From CAZOKZ01 sp964580585 (lineage in GTDB: Bacteria > Sumerlaeota > Sumerlaeia > SLMS01 > JAHLLQ01), in assembly GCA_964580585.1 (NCBI GenBank), contig CAZOKZ010000013.1, forward strand, positions 8,151 to 72,150: a stretch of DNA of 64,000 nucleotides, in the 5' to 3' direction. This document shows, piece after piece, positions 26,943-35,279 of the stretch. The notes under the pieces are model-generated. The model made no database searches. It had not been told where the DNA came from and worked only from the letters and a program-made list of their open reading frames with translations. The translations under genes were made by a program, and so were the position numbers. Position 1 is the stretch's first letter, and the number at the start of each line of letters is the position of its first letter.

Positions 26943-28826
26943 ATGGCATCGCTTCTTGCCATTACAGGTCCCATCACGGGTGTGCGGCTCGAGCTGAATG
27001 ATGAAACGTGTTTGGGCCGTGCGGAAAACATGGATCTGACGTTGCCCGACGCGTCGGTGTCGCGTGCTCATGCGAAAATCTACCGAAAAAATTTAAGCTG
27101 GCTGATCGAAGATCTCGGCAGTCGCCATGGGACGTACCACAATCGTCGGAAAGTATTGGTTCCGACGCCGCTGCTGAAAAACGACGAGATTATGATCGGC
27201 GGTTCGCGGTTTTTGTTCGACTCGGACTTTGATCTGCAAACAGCCGATTATTCCGACCGGTCGGTTTATTTTACCTCGCCCCACGACGATACGATGGAGG
27301 CGCCCCCTGTCGCGGTGTTGGATCAGGCAGAGACGCCTTTGCCCATTCAAGACGCCGAGCTGAGTTTTATCGTCCAATTGGGCGAGCTGTTCGATTCCGT
27401 GAACGTCGATTTTGCCGAATCGCTTAGTTTTACCTGCCAACGATTGCGAAAACTGTTTCGTGCAGACCTGGTTTTGTTGATGTTATGGGACCACGCGGCT
27501 CAGCGCCTGCGCACGACGGTGGCGTTGTCGGACAACGATTCGATTCTGGCCGATTCGGCTATTATCCACAAAGCGTACTACGAGCGCAAAGCGCTGTTGA
27601 TCAGCGACCGCCCGAATACGTACTCGCATCCCGTGCCCGGAGCGCCAGAATCTCCGAGTAATCGTTCGGTGATCGCGACGCCGCTGGAAATCGGCGACTC
27701 GATGTTGGGGATTATTTATCTCGAACGATTCGAGTTGGATGCGTACTCGCTGGTGGAATTGCGCAACGCGCGGGCCGTGGCGAAGTTGATGGCGGTGTTC
27801 ATTGAAATTCGCCAGACCGCTCAGGTTCAAATGCTTAAAGCCCGATTTGCTCTGGAAGATACCGAGATCATCGGTCACAGTCCCGCCATCCACGAGATGC
27901 TGAATCTGACCAGCCGGGTGGCGCCAACCAAGGCGTCCGTGCTGATTACGGGCGAGACAGGCACGGGGAAAGAAGTCCTGGCGCGTGAAATTCATCGGCA
28001 GGCCGTTTCGGCGGGGTTGCGCGGCCCGTTTGTGGCCATCAACTGCTCGGCGGTGCCGGAGACATTGTTCGAGTCCGCCCTTTTCGGACATGAAAAAGGC
28101 GCATTTACCGGGGCCTCGCGCATGCAAATTGGTTCCATCGAGCAGGCAAACGGTGGGACGTTGTTTCTCGACGAAATTGGCGAGTTGTCGCTGGCGATGC
28201 AGCCGAAGTTACTGCGATTTTTGCAGGAACGTGTCTTTACCCGCGTTGGCGGGGTGCGTCCTATTCGGGCCGATGTGCGCTTGATTTGCGCTACGAACCG
28301 GAATTTGGAAGAGGAAGTACGCGCCGGGCGATTCCGCGAGGACCTTTATCATCGGATTTCGGTTTTTCCTATCGGACTGCCGCCCCTGCGCCAGCGTCCG
28401 ACCGATATTGCCGCGTTGGCGGACCATTTTCTGCGGATACATGCCCGCGAGTCGAACCGCCCCGTTGTGGGTTTGAGCGCTGAATCGATCAAATTACTCG
28501 AAAAGTACCCTTGGCCGGGAAATATCCGCGAATTGTCGAATTGCATCGAGCGTGCGGTTCTCATTTGCGATCATAAAGTCTTGCTGCCACGGCACTTTCA
28601 ACTCAATATGCCGCCGATGGAGTCGCCCGTTGATGCGCCAGAGAAGTCGATAGAATCGCTCTCGGGCACTGGGGCGAGTTTGCTGAAAATGGCAGATGTG
28701 GAGAAGTCCCATATCGCCCGAGTGTTGGATATTTGTGGAAATAATCAAATCAAAGCAGCAGAAATGCTTGGCATCCACCGGAACACTTTGCGAAAAAAAA
28801 TCCAAGATTATCAATTGAAAGCTTGA
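26943..28826 (+). CDS. Sigma-54-dependent transcriptional activator with FHA and GAF domains
   Basis: The start is the ATG at 26943, 14 bp after the GT2 stop. The protein has 627 residues. An N-terminal FHA domain (about 5-95: LGRAEN, SVSRAHAK, LGSRHGTYHN) is followed by a GAF domain (about 140-300) and an AAA+ domain with GETGTGKE at 337-344. The sigma-54 contact loop GAFTGA is at 386-391, and the C-terminal Fis-type helix-turn-helix (NNQIKAAEMLGIHRNTLRK) completes it. It binds phospho-Thr partners via FHA and a small ligand via GAF, then activates sigma-54 promoters. A Ser/Thr kinase partner is expected but not in this window. Confidence 0.95.
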   Translation: MASLLAITGPITGVRLELNDETCLGRAENMDLTLPDASVSRAHAKIYRKNLSWLIEDLGSRHGTYHNRRKVLVPTPLLKNDEIMIGGSRFLFDSDFDLQTADYSDRSVYFTSPHDDTMEAPPVAVLDQAETPLPIQDAELSFIVQLGELFDSVNVDFAESLSFTCQRLRKLFRADLVLLMLWDHAAQRLRTTVALSDNDSILADSAIIHKAYYERKALLISDRPNTYSHPVPGAPESPSNRSVIATPLEIGDSMLGIIYLERFELDAYSLVELRNARAVAKLMAVFIEIRQTAQVQMLKARFALEDTEIIGHSPAIHEMLNLTSRVAPTKASVLITGETGTGKEVLAREIHRQAVSAGLRGPFVAINCSAVPETLFESALFGHEKGAFTGASRMQIGSIEQANGGTLFLDEIGELSLAMQPKLLRFLQERVFTRVGGVRPIRADVRLICATNRNLEEEVRAGRFREDLYHRISVFPIGLPPLRQRPTDIAALADHFLRIHARESNRPVVGLSAESIKLLEKYPWPGNIRELSNCIERAVLICDHKVLLPRHFQLNMPPMESPVDAPEKSIESLSGTGASLLKMADVEKSHIARVLDICGNNQIKAAEMLGIHRNTLRKKIQDYQLKA

Positions 28827-28975
28827 TACCAACCCGCTAGGATGTCTTGGATTCATCCATACGGTGGACTTGCAATAAGGCGTCCTTTTTGCTTCTCCAT
28901 CATTGACGACTGTAAGAATGTCCTCGTAGGAATGTGCTGACGACGATTCATCGAGCTTCGTGGAGCATGCTATAA

Positions 28976-30262
28976 ATGAATATACGGTTACCCTTCGGAG
29001 AAGGTACCGTGCCGGTCGATGTACCGGACAACTGGATCAACGGACGGTGCTATCGTTCATTCCGGTTCGAGCCAACTGACGATCTGTTGGGAACGTTCGA
29101 CTCGGCTATCGATAACCTGATCGGTCTGGAATCCCTCGACTCCGTATTGAAAAAACGTACGAACGCCGTGATCGCGGTCGATTCCACGCACTGGCGCATG
29201 CTGCGCGAGCTGCTGCCCCTGCTGCTGGAACGCATTTTGGACAGCTCGTCTTTGAAGCCTGCAGACATTCAGATCCTGTTCACGAATACGCTGTGGAACT
29301 CGCTTCCGTCTGGCTTTTTGAAGCAGCACGTTGCGCATTCGTTGATCGAAGAGTACCCGGTAACGCTTCACGACCCGCGGGAGCCCGCAGTCTGCACGGA
29401 CTGCGGCATGGTGGATGGCAACATTCCACTGCGAATCAATTCCCTGTATGCCGAAGCAGACTTGAAAATTGTTCTCAGTGTCGTCGAACCGAACATGCTG
29501 TTTGGATTCAATGGTGGACGAACGGCTGTTCTTCCGGGATTGGCTAACGAGACGACGTTGCGTCGTTTGTACGCGTATTCGTACCTCGACAACACGAACA
29601 TCGCCTATGGCGTGACGCGCGACAATCCGCTGCACCAGGCCTCGAACGAGGCATTGGAAAAAATCGGATGCGATTTGGGAATTTCCGTCATCAAAACGGA
29701 GCGCGAGCAGTCGGCGGAAATTTTTGCTGGCGATGCGGCCCAGGCAACGATGGCCGCGATCGGTCGTTTGCGTGAAAAGATCAGCGTCACGGTCAAGGAA
29801 CCCATGGATATTGTGGTGACTTGCGGTGGCGGAAACCCCCATGACCGGACATTGTTTCAGCTCTTCAGTGCACTGTCCACCACGTTGCCCGTTTTGAAAC
29901 CCGATGGGACGATTGTGGTCACAGCGGAAATGGCCGAGGGCTTTGGCCCTCTGCCGTTGCGGGATATTCTGCTGAAGTCCAACAACCCACGCGGATTCAA
30001 GAAACGCTACAGCAACCCGGATAACTTCACTCCTGGTCAATGGTACGCCCAACGGTTTTTCGATATTCTGAAAAACCACGAGGTTATCATCTATACCGAT
30101 GGCATTGGCGAACACGAATTGTGGAATGCGGGTCTGACGCCAACGACCGACTTGCAGGAAGCAATCGAGGTGGCAATGCAAGGACATGGTCAGCGGTGTA
30201 AAATCTGCGCTTTGCCCGACGGACCGTTCTCGCTGGCGCAACTGATGCCCATGGGGATGTAA
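28976..30262 (+). CDS. LarA-like (DUF2088) protein with catalytic residues replaced
   Basis: The 428-residue protein aligns over its length with nickel-pincer lactate racemase LarA: EPNMLFGFNGG block, VLPGLANE, NPLH and GGGNPHDR. The residues that make LarA an enzyme differ. The position of His108 is Leu106 (TNTLWN); that of His174 is Asn173 (EPNMLF instead of EPH); and the cofactor-attaching Lys184 is Thr183 (GGRTAVLPG). His200 is not found near 200 either. I infer a non-racemase homologue, perhaps binding another ligand. No larB, larC or larE genes are nearby. Confidence 0.78.
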   Translation: MNIRLPFGEGTVPVDVPDNWINGRCYRSFRFEPTDDLLGTFDSAIDNLIGLESLDSVLKKRTNAVIAVDSTHWRMLRELLPLLLERILDSSSLKPADIQILFTNTLWNSLPSGFLKQHVAHSLIEEYPVTLHDPREPAVCTDCGMVDGNIPLRINSLYAEADLKIVLSVVEPNMLFGFNGGRTAVLPGLANETTLRRLYAYSYLDNTNIAYGVTRDNPLHQASNEALEKIGCDLGISVIKTEREQSAEIFAGDAAQATMAAIGRLREKISVTVKEPMDIVVTCGGGNPHDRTLFQLFSALSTTLPVLKPDGTIVVTAEMAEGFGPLPLRDILLKSNNPRGFKKRYSNPDNFTPGQWYAQRFFDILKNHEVIIYTDGIGEHELWNAGLTPTTDLQEAIEVAMQGHGQRCKICALPDGPFSLAQLMPMGM

Positions 30263-30298
30263 CGCACGGCGGCAGGTACGGAATCGGTTACTTTTTGG

Positions 30299-30336
30299 GC
30301 AGAAGGCGCGGCGAAAGCGGCCTTCTGCTCTTTTGC
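30299..30336 (+). terminator. Intrinsic terminator after the LarA-like gene
   Basis: The 9-bp stem GCAGAAGGC / GCCTTCTGC with a GC-rich loop is followed by TCTTTTGCTTTT. Confidence 0.75.
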
Positions 30337-30470
30337 TTTTCCGGAACTGCTTATTACCTCGCGGAAACGTTTATTGTGCGGGATTGCCGTTGCGGCTCAA
30401 ACCGGGAATGACTCGTTTTGTGACGGATCGTATTGATTGAGCGAATTCATGGCTGTTAGCAACACCGAGA

Positions 30471-30485
30471 TAATATAAAAATCTC
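30471..30485 (+). promoter_or_regulatory. Shared AT-rich 15-mer before mscS-like gene (copy 1)
   Basis: The 15-mer TAATATAAAAATCTC is identical to one at 58160-58174, upstream of the secreted GH13 gene. It includes a TATAAA-like -10, 13 bp before the ATG here, so it could overlap both promoter and leader. The significance of two copies in 64 kb is untested. Confidence 0.25.
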
Positions 30486-30497
30486 CCCAGAGGTTGT

Positions 30498-31355
30498 ATG
30501 GACAAGTACACACAAATTCTCGAAAATTTGAATGTTCCCAAGGTCATTGCGTCGTCCGTATTTTTGCTCGTCGCGGTGGTGATTCGGGCCGTCATCGCCA
30601 CTCACATTCATCGAGCAAAGGTTTCTTCCCCCGAAGTGCGTCGTCGATGGATGGTAAACCTGCGCAATGGCATGTTGCTCTTTATCACGGGCGGCTTGAT
30701 TTTGATTTGGGCGCGCGAGTTGCAAACGCTTGTCTTGTCGATTTTCGCCATTGCTGCCGCATTGGTTATTGCGACGAAGGAATTGATCCTCTGCATCAGC
30801 GGCAACGTGTTGCGTGCCACGTCGGATTCCTACACCGTCGGCGATCGGATCGAAATCAACGGGCTTCGCGGCGACGTGATCGACCATACGTTGCTGGCGA
30901 CGACATTGCTGGAAATTGGACCTGGAATGGCCAGCCACCAACACACCGGCAGAACGATCGTTGTTCCCAACAGCCTGATGGTGAGCACACCGGTCATCAA
31001 CGAAACATATACCGATGCCTATGTGCTGCATCACTTCTCCGTCCCGGTGGGACCGGACCGCGATTGGAAGCGCGCGGAAGAAATTTTGCTCAAAGCATCC
31101 CAGGCGGAATGCGCTTCGTACATGGATCAAGCGCGCCTGCATTTTGAGCACTTGCAGTCCAAGCACAGTATCGAGTCGCCGAATCTGGAACCTCGTGTCT
31201 CGATCCAGATTCCCGATCACGAGAAAATCATCTTGCTCGTGCGTCTGCCAACTCCCGCCCGGCGCAAAGGCCGCATCGAGCAATCCATTCTGCGCAAGTT
31301 CATGGCGGATTTTTACGGCACACCCGATGCGCCAGACGCCGATTCGACGGAATGA
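30498..31355 (+). CDS. MscS family mechanosensitive channel
   Basis: The 285-residue protein has three hydrophobic helices near residues 16-35, 55-73 and 77-97. The MscS pore and beta domain follow (VGDRIEINGLRGDVIDHTLLATTLLEI, VVPNSLMVSTPVINET). The C-terminal vestibule is short, and the protein ends with a Lys/Arg-rich helix and an acidic tail. Channels of this family open with membrane tension and release osmolytes on hypo-osmotic shock. It starts behind the AGAGG site at about 30490 and ends in a strong bidirectional terminator shared with the convergent gene. Confidence 0.9.
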   Translation: MDKYTQILENLNVPKVIASSVFLLVAVVIRAVIATHIHRAKVSSPEVRRRWMVNLRNGMLLFITGGLILIWARELQTLVLSIFAIAAALVIATKELILCISGNVLRATSDSYTVGDRIEINGLRGDVIDHTLLATTLLEIGPGMASHQHTGRTIVVPNSLMVSTPVINETYTDAYVLHHFSVPVGPDRDWKRAEEILLKASQAECASYMDQARLHFEHLQSKHSIESPNLEPRVSIQIPDHEKIILLVRLPTPARRKGRIEQSILRKFMADFYGTPDAPDADSTE

Positions 31356-31357
31356 AA

Positions 31358-31388
31358 AAACTCCCCGAGGTTTGGCCTCGGGGAGTTT
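31358..31388. terminator. Bidirectional terminator between the MscS-like gene and the secreted-protein gene
   Basis: The perfect 13-bp stem AAACTCCCCGAGG / CCTCGGGGAGTTT with loop TTTGG has A/T-rich flanks on each side and separates two convergent genes. Confidence 0.8.
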
Positions 31389-31396
31389 CGTTTCGC

Positions 31397-32503
31397 TCAT
31401 TCGTCCTGGTTGAAATTGCGATAGGGAACCGGCGGGGGGCCGGGAGGCATTCGAGGTTGCTGAGGCACCGGGCCCGGACCGAAGCCAGACATGCCGCCCA
31501 TCATGCTTGCCTGGGCACCCATCGCCAGTTGCTGGAACATTTCCGACGGCAATGGAATGGCCACGCGCATGGTATTGCCCGATTGCACGAATTTCAGGTT
31601 TTCGATGCGCTTGATTTGTTCCAGCATTTGCGGATCTTCGCCCGCTTGCATGCGCGCCATCATGGTGAATGAATAAACCAATTGGTTGAACGCGGACACG
31701 GCGCGGTTGGCGGAATCGTCGGCTTCGAACTGCATTGCCACGTGCACCTGGACTTCCTCGCCTTCCTGCTCGGTGGCCACTACTGCCATGGCGTCGAGGT
31801 ATTTGGCTTCGGCCATCACGGCGGGCATGCCCGACATCATTGCCATCTGGGGCGGTGGGTTTTCCGCCATGTCCGACAACTGTTGTTTCAGGTCGTTCGA
31901 AACCGAAAAGCCGATAAACACCGGCCATTTTTCGGCGCCCTTCATCAGCGAAGCCAACTTGCCGCCTTCCTTGGCGATGCTGGGAGTCGATTCCTTCGCG
32001 GCGGCGATCATTTTTTCGCTCAAGTCTTGCTGGGGGGACATGGCAATCGCGCCATTGCTCAATGTCGAGTAATACGTCGATTGCTCGGCGTTGAAAAACA
32101 TCGGCACGTCTTCGATCGTCTCTTTTTCTTCCCAGCCGGTTTCATCCATGCCGGGTTTCAGTTTCGAGTTCGCAAACGCTCCGTAAAGCACAATGTACTT
32201 CATGGCGCTGGAGGGATCGTTTTCATCGACTTCGGTATTTGCGCCGAACTCGATTGCGTCGATATCGCCCTGGGCAACTTCTCGAAATATCGAATAGTCG
32301 GGCGACGATTTGACCGTCGCGGCCAACGCGCTCAAATTGGGCAGCGCGCTCATTTTACGAAACTCGAACCGCCCGATCAAGTTCACGTCGTTGGGAATCG
32401 ACGCAAACGGCGGGGGAGTTTCCATGGCAGTGGCGCTGCTGGCGGCCAGGGTGACCGCGAGCGCGATTTGGAAAGTTTTTTTACACACTGGGAAGATCGA
32501 CAT
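31397..32503 (-). CDS. Secreted protein of unknown function with Pro/Gly/Met-rich tail
   Basis: The start at 32503 (MSIFPVCKKTFQIALAVTLA) gives a good signal peptide ending near ATAM. The 368-residue protein then has mixed alpha/beta patterns (GRFEFRKMSALPN, VHVAMQFEADDSANRAV), and its C-terminal ~50 residues are rich in Gly, Met and Pro (GFGPGPVPQQP). No family is recognised. It may be an envelope protein; it is convergent with the MscS gene and divergent from no close partner. Confidence 0.65.
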   Translation of the reverse strand: MSIFPVCKKTFQIALAVTLAASSATAMETPPPFASIPNDVNLIGRFEFRKMSALPNLSALAATVKSSPDYSIFREVAQGDIDAIEFGANTEVDENDPSSAMKYIVLYGAFANSKLKPGMDETGWEEKETIEDVPMFFNAEQSTYYSTLSNGAIAMSPQQDLSEKMIAAAKESTPSIAKEGGKLASLMKGAEKWPVFIGFSVSNDLKQQLSDMAENPPPQMAMMSGMPAVMAEAKYLDAMAVVATEQEGEEVQVHVAMQFEADDSANRAVSAFNQLVYSFTMMARMQAGEDPQMLEQIKRIENLKFVQSGNTMRVAIPLPSEMFQQLAMGAQASMMGGMSGFGPGPVPQQPRMPPGPPPVPYRNFNQDE

Positions 32504-32598
32504 CTTGATGAATAACCTCGTGGAGCAAATTGATGAACTCGAAGACATTGGACAAACCGTGAAACCGTAGAGTTCCACAATTGGTTTTGCAATCCCAC

Positions 32599-33480
32599 TT
32601 ACACCTGTCCCACCCAATTATTGTCATGCTGCTTGAACAGTTCACGGGTGGTGTTGAACACGTCGTCGGGCAGGGGACCTTTGGCAATTTGCGCCGCCGC
32701 TTGTTCAAAATGTTTCAGCTTCGATGTGCCGACGATGCAGGAACTCACCGCGCGCACCGATGCGAGGAACCGCAGGGCGAATTCGCCCCAGTCCAGGTCG
32801 CCCGGCGTCAGCCCCATGGCCTGCGCGCGTTCCCAGTACGGTTCGCAATATTGGCCCGCCGGGCGTTCCGTGAATCTCCAGAACGCGTTTGCAATCGGGC
32901 GCTTGGCAATCACGCCCAGGCCGCGCGTCCGCGCCGTGGGCAGGGCTTCGTCGATTACGCGCTGCTCGCAAATATTGATGGATGTTTGAATGCTGTCGAA
33001 CTGGCCCGTTTCAATGGCATAGGCCCGATGTTCGTTCTCGCCCGAATACGCCGCCGCGCGGATTTTGCCCGCATCCTTGGCGGTAACCAACGCCTCGATC
33101 ACCTCGCCGCGTTCTAGCACTTCCTTCGGGCAAGAGTGCAGATGCATGATATCGATGCGGTCGGTGTTCATGGTTTTCAGGGCGCGTTCGATGCCCGCCG
33201 TGATGCACGGTCCCGTCCAGTCCTCGTGGCCTTCGACGCTGTAGCCGCACTTGCTCGAGAGCAGGAATTCGTCGCGGCGATGGCTGAGGAACTTGCCAAT
33301 GCGTTCCTCGCTCAGGCCGTAGCCGCGCGCCGTGTCGATCAGCTCGCAGCCCGCGTCCAGCACGCCGTTGAGCAGGCGTTCGACTTCCGAGTCGTCCTGG
33401 TCCGGTCCGCCGACGTGCCCGGCGCCGAATCCGAGCAAGGTGACTTTCAGGCCCGTGCGGCCAAAATCTCGATGAAGCAT
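32599..33480 (-). CDS. Aldo/keto reductase
   Basis: The 293-residue protein is a full-length AKR barrel. It has the catalytic set Asp in LIDTARGYG followed by the catalytic Tyr, Lys in SSKCGYSV, and His in DIMHLHSC. The cofactor-phosphate region IVGTSKLKHFEQA is conserved. It reduces carbonyls with NADPH in the cytosol; the natural substrate is unknown. It seems monocistronic. Confidence 0.92.
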   Translation of the reverse strand: MLHRDFGRTGLKVTLLGFGAGHVGGPDQDDSEVERLLNGVLDAGCELIDTARGYGLSEERIGKFLSHRRDEFLLSSKCGYSVEGHEDWTGPCITAGIERALKTMNTDRIDIMHLHSCPKEVLERGEVIEALVTAKDAGKIRAAAYSGENEHRAYAIETGQFDSIQTSINICEQRVIDEALPTARTRGLGVIAKRPIANAFWRFTERPAGQYCEPYWERAQAMGLTPGDLDWGEFALRFLASVRAVSSCIVGTSKLKHFEQAAAQIAKGPLPDDVFNTTRELFKQHDNNWVGQV

Positions 33481-33666
33481 GGGGACACTCCCTCCGGGTT
33501 TAAAGGTATTGAAATGAACGCGCCACTAAACCGACCCGCCCCCGCGAGCGCAACCCCCGAGACAGGCAGGGAAAGATTTTTTACGGAAAATTGAAAGTTA
33601 CTTTACCCGGGGCGATGATTTCGCCAACGCGACATGGTTTTGATCGCTCCGTTCGATGCCGGGAAA

Positions 33667-34053
33667 TCAATCCGTGGGCCAAAGTTCACGTAGCCACCAA
33701 TCGAATTCTTCTGGCGAAAGGTGATAAAGAATAAATTCGCGTAACCCCAGTAAATCGTCGCGAACCAAAATCTGGGGCAGTAGTTGGGCTTGGCGGGACG
33801 AAGACAACAAACCTTCGCAAAACCCTATCGCTGCCGCTGTGTGCACATCCCCGTTGGGGTGCTTTAAACACCACTTGGCGTACCACCAGATCCGTCGCAG
33901 CAGACCAAGTAGCGGCGGGTTTTGCTCGCATAAACGATCAAATTCGAGGCCGAGCAAAATCCACAGCATCATGGGGTTATCCACATCACGCGAGGCGATG
34001 ATCCGCTGAAATTCCGGTAATTGTTTGGATGCTTCCCGTCTCCACTGGCTCAT
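33667..34053 (-). CDS. Small Trp-rich protein of unknown function
   Basis: The start is taken at 34053 (MSQWRREASKQLPEF), just behind a GGAAGGGACAAA site; an ATG 15 bp upstream is less well placed. The 128-residue protein is helical and Trp-rich (RRIWWYAKWCLKHPNG, FDWWLRELWPTD). It looks like a cytosolic all-helical protein such as the immunity-type and SMI1-unrelated families, but I do not recognise it. Inside the gene is a single TTATCCACA matching the DnaA box, with no cluster. Confidence 0.55.
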   Translation of the reverse strand: MSQWRREASKQLPEFQRIIASRDVDNPMMLWILLGLEFDRLCEQNPPLLGLLRRIWWYAKWCLKHPNGDVHTAAAIGFCEGLLSSSRQAQLLPQILVRDDLLGLREFILYHLSPEEFDWWLRELWPTD

Positions 34054-34065
34054 TTTGTCCCTTCC

Positions 34066-34195
34066 CATGTGTCGCGCACTTTCAGCGCGCAGCCTCTTTA
34101 CCGTTCGTTTTCCCAGGGCGACGTGCTTCGCACTTTGCCCAGAGCTGCTATGTAGCGCGCCTTTGGCGCTGAACGATGCAGCAGTCTTCTGAACG
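34066..34195 (-). repeat. GC-rich dispersed repeat, copy A
   Basis: Minus-strand-like sequence tgtgtcgcgcactttcagcg, then cccagggcgacgtgcttcgc, matches in reverse orientation the segment at 36560-36665 (cgctgaaagtgtgcgacaca and gcgaagcgcgtcgccctggg). Such blocks, with cccagggcgacgcg and tttcagcg motifs, recur in PVC-type genomes as noncoding elements. Confidence 0.6.
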
Positions 34196-34322
34196 ATTCA
34201 TGTCTGAATGACGAAAAACTCCATCCACTAAAAACCATCAACTATTGACTATAAACTATTAACCAACAACCCCACTAAAAACTGTCCACTGTAAACTGTG
34301 AACTGATATCTGGTCACTTCTT

Positions 34323-34625
34323 TCACTCAATCCGATACCACTCATCGCTCGCCTCCGACTTCACGTCGTCGAATCCGCCCTTGCACAACGGCTGGCAGCG
34401 CATGATGCGCCACGCAATCAGCCCCAGCGCTTTCCACGCGGGTTTGGTGCGCAGGGCGTCGAGCGCGTAGTTGCTGCACGTTGGATGAAATCGACATTGG
34501 CCGCCCAGAAACGGCCCGAGGACGATCTGGTAACCGCGAACGAGGGCGATCAACCCTCGGCGGACGAATCGCGAACCGGCGAGGACAATGGCGGAGGGGC
34601 GCTTTCCAGCAGTTTGGCGACGCAC
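34323..34625 (-). CDS. yidD: Membrane protein insertion efficiency factor YidD
   Basis: The 100-residue protein has the YidD core: LIALVRGYQIVLGPFLGGQC, then RFHPTCSNYALDAL with two conserved Cys, and WRIMRCQPLCKGGFDDV. It helps insertion of membrane proteins at the Sec/YidC site. It overlaps the 3' end of rnpA by about 76 bp in another frame, the normal arrangement rpmH-rnpA-yidD. Confidence 0.95.
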   Translation of the reverse strand: MRRQTAGKRPSAIVLAGSRFVRRGLIALVRGYQIVLGPFLGGQCRFHPTCSNYALDALRTKPAWKALGLIAWRIMRCQPLCKGGFDDVKSEASDEWYRIE

Positions 34626-34963
34626 GCGCGGAAATCCTCCTCAAGCTGCCGGTACGACGCTCCGGCGGCAGCCACCCGGGCGTTCACCACCAGGTCCAGC
34701 CCCGGCGGGAGAGTCGCGTGCGTCCGGCGGAATATCTCGCGCAGACGTCGTTTGACCCGGTTGCGCGTGACGGCATTGCCCACGCGGCGCGAAACCGTCA
34801 ATCCCAACCGCGTCGGGCGATCCAGTCCGCGGTCCAGGGCATAGACAACAACAAAACGGCGGGCACATTTGCGTCCGCCGTCGTAGACTTTCTGAAATTC
34901 CGCCCGTTGCGTCAACCGCACCCAGCGGGGGAATCGTTCGCCCCGCGGAGTCAGTTCACTCAT
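34550..34963 (-). CDS. rnpA: Ribonuclease P protein component
   Basis: The 137-residue protein has the RnpA signature GNAVTRNRVKRRLREIFRR and FQKVYDGGRKCARRF. It binds RNase P RNA and helps process tRNA 5' ends. The start ATG at 34963 overlaps the rpmH stop codon (GATGA), so the two are translationally coupled. The C-terminal ~25 residues are a Pro/Ser-rich tail and longer than usual. Confidence 0.95.
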   Translation of the reverse strand: MSELTPRGERFPRWVRLTQRAEFQKVYDGGRKCARRFVVVYALDRGLDRPTRLGLTVSRRVGNAVTRNRVKRRLREIFRRTHATLPPGLDLVVNARVAAAGASYRQLEEDFRACVAKLLESAPPPLSSPVRDSSAEG

Positions 34964-35100
34964 CCGGAGACGGTCAAGCGATGGCGGCCCTTCGCGCGGC
35001 GACGGGCCAGGACTTTACGACCGCTGGCCGATGCCATGCGTGTACGGAAACCGTGTTTGTTCACGCGGCGGCGGCGGCTGGGTTGATAGGTTCTTTTCAT
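34960..35100 (-). CDS. rpmH: 50S ribosomal protein bL34
   Basis: The 46-residue protein MKRTYQPSRRRRVNKHGFRT... is a normal bL34, rich in Arg and Lys. The ribosome site GGAAGGTGAG lies before the ATG at 35100. It heads the rpmH-rnpA-yidD operon; the stop overlaps the rnpA start. In most bacteria dnaA lies on the other side of rpmH; here the neighbour is an AT-rich orphan gene. Confidence 0.97.
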   Translation of the reverse strand: MKRTYQPSRRRRVNKHGFRTRMASASGRKVLARRRAKGRHRLTVSG

Positions 35101-35279
35101 GTGTCTCACCTTCCAGTGTTCTTCAAGGGGGTGAAATTCCGCTCATCCGCCCCCCCCGCGTCAAGAGGGAAAATCGAGCGAGGGTGATTTCTAAGGTGTG
35201 GAATAGGCGAATTAAAAGTGAATATCTGTTGAATAACTTGATCGTGACTAAGTAGAAACAAGTTATGGAGGATGTGCCA

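Noticed and set aside
29057..30241. Minus-strand frame across the LarA-like gene
   Set aside because: The plus strand shows clear LarA family patterns, while this frame is rich in Gln, His and Arg as shadows usually are.
33976..33984. DnaA-box-like TTATCCACA as evidence of an origin
   Set aside because: It is a single match inside a coding region with no cluster and no AT-rich unwinding region; another match near 27564 is also in a gene.
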